NCBI GenBank assembly: GCA_964638005.1
Contig: CAZWXS010000030.1
Location: 1-27,985 of the forward strand
Source: JAAYYM01 sp964638005
GTDB lineage: Bacteria > Bacillota > Clostridia > Lachnospirales > Lachnospiraceae
Reading direction: 5' to 3'
Length of the DNA: 27,985 nucleotides
Both the position numbers and the translations under genes were made by a program. A model generated the notes under the pieces. The model had not been told where the DNA came from. It ran no database searches and was given only the letters and a program-made list of their open reading frames with translations. Below, in pieces: positions 22,613 to 27,985 of the stretch; the stretch's first letter is position 1, and each line of letters starts with the position of its first letter.

Positions 22613-23480
22613 ATGATATAGCCTCTGCCCCTGCTATGATCTCAGTTAATTCTTGTGTGATAGAGCCCTGTCGTGCTCTGTTATACATCAATGATAAATG
22701 GTCTATCATATCTTCAGCGTTGCTCGTTGCCGAATCCATTGCCTGCATTCTGGCTCCGTTTTCACTGGCTACTGCTTCTACAAGTGCTCCGTAGATCAGA
22801 CTTGTCACATACTTCGGAATGATCAGATTCAGTGCTTCTTCCTCTTCCGGTTCGTAATTCATCGGTGCTCTGTCATCTGCAGATCCTGCGTTTTCATCCT
22901 CAGATGCAGCCTTCACATCAACGGGCAGTAATTTCAGTAATGTCGGAATATGGCTTACTGTGTTCTTGAAAGCCGTATAAGCCAGATAAATTTCTCCGAC
23001 CTCGCCATCCGCAAAGGATCTCAAGATTGTTTCACTGATTGCTGCTGCGTCGGAGTAAATCGGCTCATTGATCACATCGGGATAATCCGCCTTGATCTCA
23101 TAGCCATACCGTTTAAGAGCATCTCTGCCCTTCTTTCCGATTGCATATACTTCCACATCTTCCTTTGGTAATGAACCTCGGGTCAACAATTTTACGACAT
23201 TGGAATTATATCCTCCTGCCAGACCCCTGTTGGATGTGATGACAATGACCGCCTTCTTTTGCGATGCACCCGGAACCAAATAAGGATGGTTGATGTTACC
23301 GGACTTTGCAAGCATTGAAGTAACCGTCTCATACATACATTCAAAATATGTCTTTGAGCGCTCTGCCCTTGTCTTTGCACGCTGCAGCTTTACAGTAGAA
23401 ACAAGCTTCATGGCTTTGGTAATCTGCTGAGTACTCTGTATACTGACTTTACGTCTTTTGATATCTCTCATTGAGGCCAT
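22611..23480 (-). CDS. atpG: ATP synthase gamma subunit
   Basis: Rotor shaft of F1, 289 residues. The N-terminal helix (MRDIKRRKVSIQSTQQITKA) and the C-terminal helix (MDSATSNAEDMIDHLSLMYN, then RARQGSITQELTEI) form the coiled coil. The central Rossmann-like part includes VITSNRGLAGGYN. An insert rich in Glu and Asp near residues 185-205 is lineage-variable. Its stop overlaps the end of the downstream repeat element. It lies 32 nt downstream of atpA. Confidence 0.98.
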   Translation of the reverse strand: MASMRDIKRRKVSIQSTQQITKAMKLVSTVKLQRAKTRAERSKTYFECMYETVTSMLAKSGNINHPYLVPGASQKKAVIVITSNRGLAGGYNSNVVKLLTRGSLPKEDVEVYAIGKKGRDALKRYGYEIKADYPDVINEPIYSDAAAISETILRSFADGEVGEIYLAYTAFKNTVSHIPTLLKLLPVDVKAASEDENAGSADDRAPMNYEPEEEEALNLIIPKYVTSLIYGALVEAVASENGARMQAMDSATSNAEDMIDHLSLMYNRARQGSITQELTEIIAGAEAIS

Positions 23481-23512
23481 GATGTTCTCCTACCTTTACT
23501 CATTCTCTGTAA

Positions 23513-25021
23513 CTATTTCAAAAATCCTGCCTTGAATTCCTCGATTGCCTTCTTTAACGTCTCTGCAGTCTCATCTGAAATTTCTTTCTTTGTCTTGATT
23601 GCTTCCGGGATCTCGCTGTATTTCGTCTTGACGAACTCTAAAAACTCATCCTCAAACTTCGTAATCTGATCCGTAGGCACATCTAACAGATACTTGTTGG
23701 TTGCCACAAAGATGATGATAACCTGATATTCTACAGGCATCGGCTTATACTGAGGCTGTTTCAGTACCTCTTTGATACGTTCACCCTGTGCCAGCTTCTC
23801 TTTTGTATCTGCATCCAGTTCTGAACCAAACTGTGCAAATGCTGCCAACTCACGATACTGAGCCAGCTCCACACGAATCGGCGCTGAAATCTTCTTCATT
23901 GCCTTGATCTGTGCCGCACCACCTACACGGGATACGGAAAGTCCTGCATTTACCGCCGGTCTGAAGCCTGAATTGAACATTTCTGTTTCCAGATAAATCT
24001 GTCCGTCTGTAATGGAAATTACGTTCGTCGGAATATATGCCGATACGTCACCCGCCTGCGTCTCGATGATAGGAAGCGCCGTCAGGGATCCGCCGCCATA
24101 TTCTTCACTCATTCTCGCTGCTCTCTCAAGCAGTCTGGAGTGCAGATAGAATACGTCTCCCGGATAAGCCTCACGGCCTGGTGGACGTCTCAGAAGCAAG
24201 GAAAGTGTACGGTATGCCGTAGCATGCTTGGACAGATCATCATAGATCACAAGAACATCCTCGCCGTTTTCCATCCATTCCTCACCGATTGCACATCCCG
24301 AATAAGGTGCAATATACTGAAGAGGTGCCAATTCACTGGCTGTTGCAGCAACAACAGTCGTATATGCCATCGCTCCATGCTCTTCCAATGTCTTTACAAT
24401 TGAAGCAACGGTAGAAGCCTTCTGACCGATTGCCACGTAGATACATTTTACATTCTGTCCTTTTTGATTGATGATCGTATCGATGGCGATTGCCGTCTTA
24501 CCCGTCTGTCTGTCACCGATGATCAATTCTCTCTGTCCTCTTCCGATCGGTATCATGGAGTCAATCGCCTTGATACCCGTCTGTAACGGGGTATCAACTG
24601 ACTTTCTCGTGATAACACCGGAAGCAACTCTTTCAATTTGACGATATTTATCCGTCTGAATAGGACCTTTTCCATCAATGGGTTGACCAAGAGAGTTTAC
24701 AACACGTCCTAACATCACATCGCCTACCGGAACCTCAACAACCCTGCCGGTTGTCTTGACCATATCACCTTCGTTGATATTCTTATGGTCACCGAGTAAT
24801 ACGGCACCCACATTATCTTCTTCCAGGTTCAATACCATTCCGAATACTTCGCCGGGGAACTCAAGAAGTTCTCCCTGCATTGCATTTTCCAGGCCATGTA
24901 CACGTGCGATACCATCCGCTACCTGAATGACCGTACCCACATCGGATACTTCAAGCTGGTCGGCATAACTCTTAATCTGATCCTTAATTACCGAACTTAT
25001 TTCTTCTGGTCTTAAATTCAT
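23513..25021 (-). CDS. atpA: ATP synthase alpha subunit
   Basis: Non-catalytic nucleotide-binding F1 subunit, 502 residues, full length. Walker A is GDRQTGKT (169-176). The arginine finger that completes the beta active site is R365 in SVSRVGG. The C-terminal helical domain ends in a Lys-rich tail. Start ATG 25021 has AGAAAGGTG upstream. It is in the standard position between atpH and atpG. Confidence 0.99.
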   Translation of the reverse strand: MNLRPEEISSVIKDQIKSYADQLEVSDVGTVIQVADGIARVHGLENAMQGELLEFPGEVFGMVLNLEEDNVGAVLLGDHKNINEGDMVKTTGRVVEVPVGDVMLGRVVNSLGQPIDGKGPIQTDKYRQIERVASGVITRKSVDTPLQTGIKAIDSMIPIGRGQRELIIGDRQTGKTAIAIDTIINQKGQNVKCIYVAIGQKASTVASIVKTLEEHGAMAYTTVVAATASELAPLQYIAPYSGCAIGEEWMENGEDVLVIYDDLSKHATAYRTLSLLLRRPPGREAYPGDVFYLHSRLLERAARMSEEYGGGSLTALPIIETQAGDVSAYIPTNVISITDGQIYLETEMFNSGFRPAVNAGLSVSRVGGAAQIKAMKKISAPIRVELAQYRELAAFAQFGSELDADTKEKLAQGERIKEVLKQPQYKPMPVEYQVIIIFVATNKYLLDVPTDQITKFEDEFLEFVKTKYSEIPEAIKTKKEISDETAETLKKAIEEFKAGFLK

Positions 25022-25044
25022 GGATCTTACGCACCTTTCTGCTT

Positions 25045-25593
25045 TCAGTTTAATTGGATCTTTAACAGATCCTTAGATAGTTCATATAGTTTCGTACGGA
25101 TACTGCTGTCAACCACTCTGTCGCCGATACGGATTACGATACCGCCTATGATATCCGCATCTACTTCGTAGTTCATTTCCATTTCAACGTACTGTGTCGT
25201 CTCGATCAATCTCTGTCGAATATCACTTTTCTGAATTTCATTCATTGGAACTGCTGTCGTAATATAGGCAATTCCGATATGCTTCAACTCCTTGACGCGG
25301 GATATGTAATACTCCAATGTCGGTATCACGTCTGCATAGCGGTCATTCACAATCATAATCTTAAGAAATCCTGTCAGCTCATCGGCCATTTTGCCTTTGA
25401 ACACACGCTCCATGATCTCTTCCTTTTCTTCACGTACGATCTTTGGGTGGTTCATTAATTTCGTGAAATCGGTATTCTCTGATAAAATTTTTATCAGTAC
25501 ATGTACTTCTTCCGTCCATGAATCAATCATGTCACGCTCAAGCGCCAATTCATACAATGCATCACCGTATGTCTTTGATATCAGCTTAGCCAT
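25045..25593 (-). CDS. atpH: ATP synthase delta subunit
   Basis: Peripheral-stalk delta subunit (OSCP homolog) joining F1 to the b dimer, 182 residues. An N-terminal helical bundle starts SKTYGDALYELALE, and the C-terminal part includes GGIVIRIGDRVVDSSIRTKL, a family signature. The start lies 13 nt inside the end of atpF, so the two are translationally coupled. Confidence 0.97.
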   Translation of the reverse strand: MAKLISKTYGDALYELALERDMIDSWTEEVHVLIKILSENTDFTKLMNHPKIVREEKEEIMERVFKGKMADELTGFLKIMIVNDRYADVIPTLEYYISRVKELKHIGIAYITTAVPMNEIQKSDIRQRLIETTQYVEMEMNYEVDADIIGGIVIRIGDRVVDSSIRTKLYELSKDLLKIQLN

Positions 25594-26141
25594 GTCTGAT
25601 CACCTACTTCTCTTAATGTTTCCTCCACCAGAGTGTTCTGTATCTTTGTATCAATAGAAGCCGCAACTACCTTGCCTGCCATGAGAGATGCGATCTCTAT
25701 CATTTCCTTCTTCATATCGTCTGCTGCCTTCTTGCGTTCCAGCTCTGCCTCTGCATTTGCCTGCTTGATAATCATGGCTGCCTCTTCCTTGGCATCCGCA
25801 ACAATCTTTGCTTCATTTGCCAGAGCCTTTTTGCGCGCAGCGGATAATATTTCTTCGACTTCCTTATCCACTTCTTTCATTTTAGACTCATATTCCGTCT
25901 TTAATGAAAGGGCTTCTGCCTTCTCAGCCTCAGCCGTATCGATATCACCCTGAATCTTATCCTGTCTTTTCTTCAAAAGATCTCTTGCCGGGTTAAACAG
26001 CAGATAAGACATTACAAGAAACAGACAGAACACCGCTCCTGCTACGAGCACTGCGTCATGCAATAACTGGAGATCCAGATTGAACAGTCTTTCCATCTGT
26101 GGCTCAGTCGATAATAATGCGGCACTTAGTAATATGTCCAA
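25581..26141 (-). CDS. atpF: ATP synthase b subunit
   Basis: Peripheral-stalk b subunit, 186 residues. One membrane helix (about 28-48, AVLVAGAVFCLFLVMSYLLF) is followed by a long Ala/Glu/Lys-rich coiled coil with KKRQDKIQGDIDTAEAEKAEA, which dimerises and binds delta. The start is a TTG at 26141, supported by AAAGGAGG 7 nt upstream; the first internal ATG is 15 codons later without an RBS. Confidence 0.96.
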   Translation of the reverse strand: MDILLSAALLSTEPQMERLFNLDLQLLHDAVLVAGAVFCLFLVMSYLLFNPARDLLKKRQDKIQGDIDTAEAEKAEALSLKTEYESKMKEVDKEVEEILSAARKKALANEAKIVADAKEEAAMIIKQANAEAELERKKAADDMKKEMIEIASLMAGKVVAASIDTKIQNTLVEETLREVGDQTWLS

Positions 26142-26189
26142 GATTTTGCCTCCTTTCGGTATTTTTCATTATTTAACTTCTCAGAAAGC

Positions 26190-26459
26190 TTATAATCCGA
26201 GACCACTAAGCGGTTTAACGAATAACAAAATCATACCGATCAGCAAGCCGTACAAACCTGTTGTCTCTGCAACAGCCTGTCCCAAAAGCATAGTAGAAGT
26301 AATATCAGACTTTGCACCCGGGTTTCTTCCTACTGCTGCTGCGGCATGTCCCGCTGCGATACCCTGTCCGATTCCGGGTCCGATACCTGCGATAAGCGCA
26401 AGACCCGCTCCGATTGCTGAACATCCTAATATAAACTGCTCTCCTGAAACTTGATTCAT
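26190..26459 (-). CDS. atpE: ATP synthase c subunit with Na+-type ligand residues
   Basis: Rotor-ring proteolipid, 89 residues, two membrane helices joined by the polar loop RNPGAK. Helix 1 has P28 and Q32 in GIGPGIGQG. Helix 2 has V63, E65, T66, T67 and Y70 in GQAVAETTGLYG. These fall at the same residue numbers as the Na+ ligands of the Ilyobacter tartaricus c ring (Q32, V63, E65, S66, T67, Y70), with Ser replaced by Thr. This predicts Na+ rather than H+ coupling. Start ATG 26459 has an ideal AAGGAGG about 8 nt upstream. Identity is certain; ion specificity is inferred. Confidence 0.97.
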   Translation of the reverse strand: MNQVSGEQFILGCSAIGAGLALIAGIGPGIGQGIAAGHAAAAVGRNPGAKSDITSTMLLGQAVAETTGLYGLLIGMILLFVKPLSGLGL

Positions 26460-26461
26460 GA

Positions 26462-26515
26462 TAATTCCTCCTTAAATTTTACTTTGTTTTTTATTTTTAT
26501 TTTTTCTTTATTGCC
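26462..26515 (-). promoter_or_regulatory. A-rich unstructured leader and strong RBS of atpE
   Basis: The 89-nt gap before atpE reads on the minus strand as almost pure A with a few T (26475-26512), then TTAAGGAGG. An unstructured A-rich region with a near-perfect RBS should boost translation, fitting the need for many c subunits per complex. Confidence 0.5.
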
Positions 26516-26548
26516 TAAATCAAAATCCTCATTCACGTGTCCCTGCCG

Positions 26549-27292
26549 TCACGCATCTCCGATTGCATCCGTAATGTAGGTCATCGTCAACATACAGAAT
26601 ACATATGTCTGAATCGCACCTGAAAATACATCGAAGTACAGATGCAGTGCTGCCGGTATACCGATCTTCACAAATATCGGCAACAATCCGTAAAACAGAG
26701 CCATCATAACCGTTCCTGACAATACATTTGCAAATAAACGCAGCGACAACGAAATGGGAACTGCCACATCTCCAATGATGTTGATGGGGGCCCAAATCGG
26801 CCACGGATCACACAATCCTTTTAAGAAGCCGCTTACCTTCTGATGCTTGATCTTATTAAAGAAAATCAGGCAAAAGGTAATGATACCCAAGGGCAATGTC
26901 GTTCCGTAATCTGCTGTAGGCGGTCTTAATCCCAATAATCCCGAAATATTACTGATCAAAATAAAAATGAAGATGGTTCCGACATAATTCGCAAATTTAG
27001 GTGCATTCTTTCCCATGACATTTTTGATCATATTATCAAGCATCTCTACGACCATCTCGACGATGTTCTGAAATGTACCCGGTGCCTTCCACTCAGAGAC
27101 CGGCTCTTTTAATGCACGCTTGATGGCATGGTTTGCAAATATGCCAAATGTAACAATCAACAGCATAACCAACAATATACATACATGACTGGTTGTTATC
27201 CACACGGTTTGTCCGAAGAGTTCATAGGAAAAGAGTCCCTTAATCATGAAATCAACATCATTGCCGGAAGATAACAAAGCATAACTACTCAT
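26549..27292 (-). CDS. atpB: ATP synthase a subunit
   Basis: Stator membrane subunit forming the ion half-channels, 247 residues. Five to six membrane helices are present. The essential arginine is R185 in ISLSLRLFANVLSG. The conserved segment FANYVGTIFIFILISNISGLLGLRPPTADYGTTL lies near residues 100-134 (shown here only as a landmark range: FANYVGT to ADYGTT). Start ATG 27292 has AAGGAGGTGA upstream, 4 nt after the atpI stop. It pairs with the c ring to carry Na+ or H+. Confidence 0.97.
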   Translation of the reverse strand: MSSYALLSSGNDVDFMIKGLFSYELFGQTVWITTSHVCILLVMLLIVTFGIFANHAIKRALKEPVSEWKAPGTFQNIVEMVVEMLDNMIKNVMGKNAPKFANYVGTIFIFILISNISGLLGLRPPTADYGTTLPLGIITFCLIFFNKIKHQKVSGFLKGLCDPWPIWAPINIIGDVAVPISLSLRLFANVLSGTVMMALFYGLLPIFVKIGIPAALHLYFDVFSGAIQTYVFCMLTMTYITDAIGDA

Positions 27293-27296
27293 TGAT

Positions 27297-27686
27297 TCAC
27301 CTCCTTAATATTTTATGTGTCAACGGCTGCATATAGGCTCCCACCTTGAGACCCATAATACCCGCAAAACAAGTCAGCGGATTGCCGATTTTTAAAAAGA
27401 ATACTGCCATTACTACCAAAACTGCTGCAAAATATCGCAGAATAGCATGTGTACGCAACTTTCCCGGGGCCTTGCCCTCTTCCATATTGACAATCTGTTC
27501 GATCGAATATTCCATATGACAGGCCATGGCAATTGCCCCTGCCACTCCGATCCATAGCCCGATTGCATACAACAGCTTCTCCTCAAAAAAAATGAGGCCT
27601 GCAATCTGTACCAAAATTCCATAAAAAAGGATTCCGATAATCAATTCACCCAACACACTGTCTTTGCCGAATAATTTCTCTTTCAT
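27297..27686 (-). CDS. atpI: ATP synthase I-type assembly protein
   Basis: 129-residue membrane protein with four predicted helices, matching the ATP synthase subunit I family in size and place. These proteins help c-ring assembly and may affect Mg2+ supply. A helix pair (LIIGILFYGILVQIAGLIFF, then LLYAIGLWIGVAGAIAMACH) precedes a charged loop (EQIVNMEEGKAPGK) and a second helix pair. Its ATG overlaps the atpZ stop as ATGA, showing translational coupling. Identity rests on context as much as sequence. Confidence 0.85.
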   Translation of the reverse strand: MKEKLFGKDSVLGELIIGILFYGILVQIAGLIFFEEKLLYAIGLWIGVAGAIAMACHMEYSIEQIVNMEEGKAPGKLRTHAILRYFAAVLVVMAVFFLKIGNPLTCFAGIMGLKVGAYMQPLTHKILRR

Positions 27687-27949
27687 TTCTGATTTCCCTT
27701 GTCTTTCTTAGAAACAATCACGTCATCTCTCTCTGCCGGTTTCTCATAAATCTTCTTTGCAAAAATGAACACATTGCGAAAACCCGCCGCTGCCCCTAGA
27801 AAGAACAGGATTATTACGATAAAAGTAGTTTCAAACAATCTGTCGAGAAAAATCCCTATGAATGTGCATAAAAAAATGGGGACAAGCATATTGATTCCGA
27901 ATTGCGTGATAAGTGCAAGGGATCGATACACTGTTCGTTTATATTTCAT
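27683..27949 (-). CDS. atpZ: AtpZ-like F0F1 ATPase accessory protein
   Basis: 88 residues with two membrane helices (about 12-35 and 41-60), then a charged tail ending KKDKGNQK. The layout and the GIFLDRLFETT-type segment fit the AtpZ/ATPase gene 1 family, which works with AtpI. It is the first operon gene in the window. Start ATG 27949 has a G-rich RBS (GGGGGGG about 6 nt upstream). Only 36 bp remain before the window end, so the operon promoter may lie beyond it; a CATAAT at about 27966-27971 is a possible -10. Confidence 0.85.
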   Translation of the reverse strand: MKYKRTVYRSLALITQFGINMLVPIFLCTFIGIFLDRLFETTFIVIILFFLGAAAGFRNVFIFAKKIYEKPAERDDVIVSKKDKGNQK

Positions 27950-27985
27950 CGCGATTCCCCCCCTATTATGACATTACACACTATT

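Overview
This window looks like a chromosomal segment of a gut or rumen Lachnospiraceae bacterium (Bacillota, Clostridia). The evidence is AT-rich coding sequence, strong AGGAGG-type ribosome binding sites, Firmicutes-type sugar ABC transporters that lack their own ATPase, a QueT transporter, and an F-type ATP synthase operon whose c subunit carries a Na+-type ligand set. The genus cannot be fixed from sequence reading alone.

Left part (1-8901), sugar module 1. A seven-helix membrane sensor, cut by the left edge, is divergent from a lipoprotein that is a paralog of the transporter binding protein. A minus-strand ABC importer follows (binding protein, then two permeases). A plus-strand GH43 beta-xylosidase lies beyond it. 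An intact-looking insertion sequence (about 5581/5585-7340) sits in the xylosidase 5' leader, between a good promoter (5535-5563) and the ribosome binding site. A 13-bp direct repeat flanks it, so the pre-insertion locus can be reconstructed.

Middle (8902-10211). A small heat shock protein gene has its own promoter with an overlapping imperfect palindrome and a strong terminator. The preQ1 transporter gene queT has a promoter and a compact two-hairpin leader. One leader loop can pair with the Shine-Dalgarno sequence, which suggests a preQ1-type translational riboswitch that I cannot place confidently in a known class.

Sugar module 2 (10228-15141). An AraC-type regulator is divergent from a minus-strand operon of binding protein, two permeases and an Axe2-like SGNH acetylesterase. 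The intergenic region has a perfect 18-bp palindrome with a central CG directly downstream of the likely operon -10 box. The module fits uptake and deacetylation of acetylated xylo-oligosaccharides, complementing the GH43 enzyme. Both binding-protein genes are followed by an intercistronic stem-loop, and neither module has an ATPase.

Right part (15141-20564). A probable four-gene minus-strand operon encodes a 115-residue unknown protein, a class I SAM methyltransferase, an 839-residue membrane-anchored protein whose C-terminus resembles a C39 peptidase without its catalytic residues, and an M29 aminopeptidase. A terminator follows.

Far right (20600-27985). A complete ATP synthase operon, atpZ-atpI-atpB-atpE-atpF-atpH-atpA-atpG-atpD-atpC, runs on the minus strand. 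Its c subunit has P28, Q32, V63, E65, T66, T67 and Y70, which predicts Na+ coupling. The atpG-atpD gap holds a hairpin-rich element bounded by a 29-nt near-identical direct repeat.
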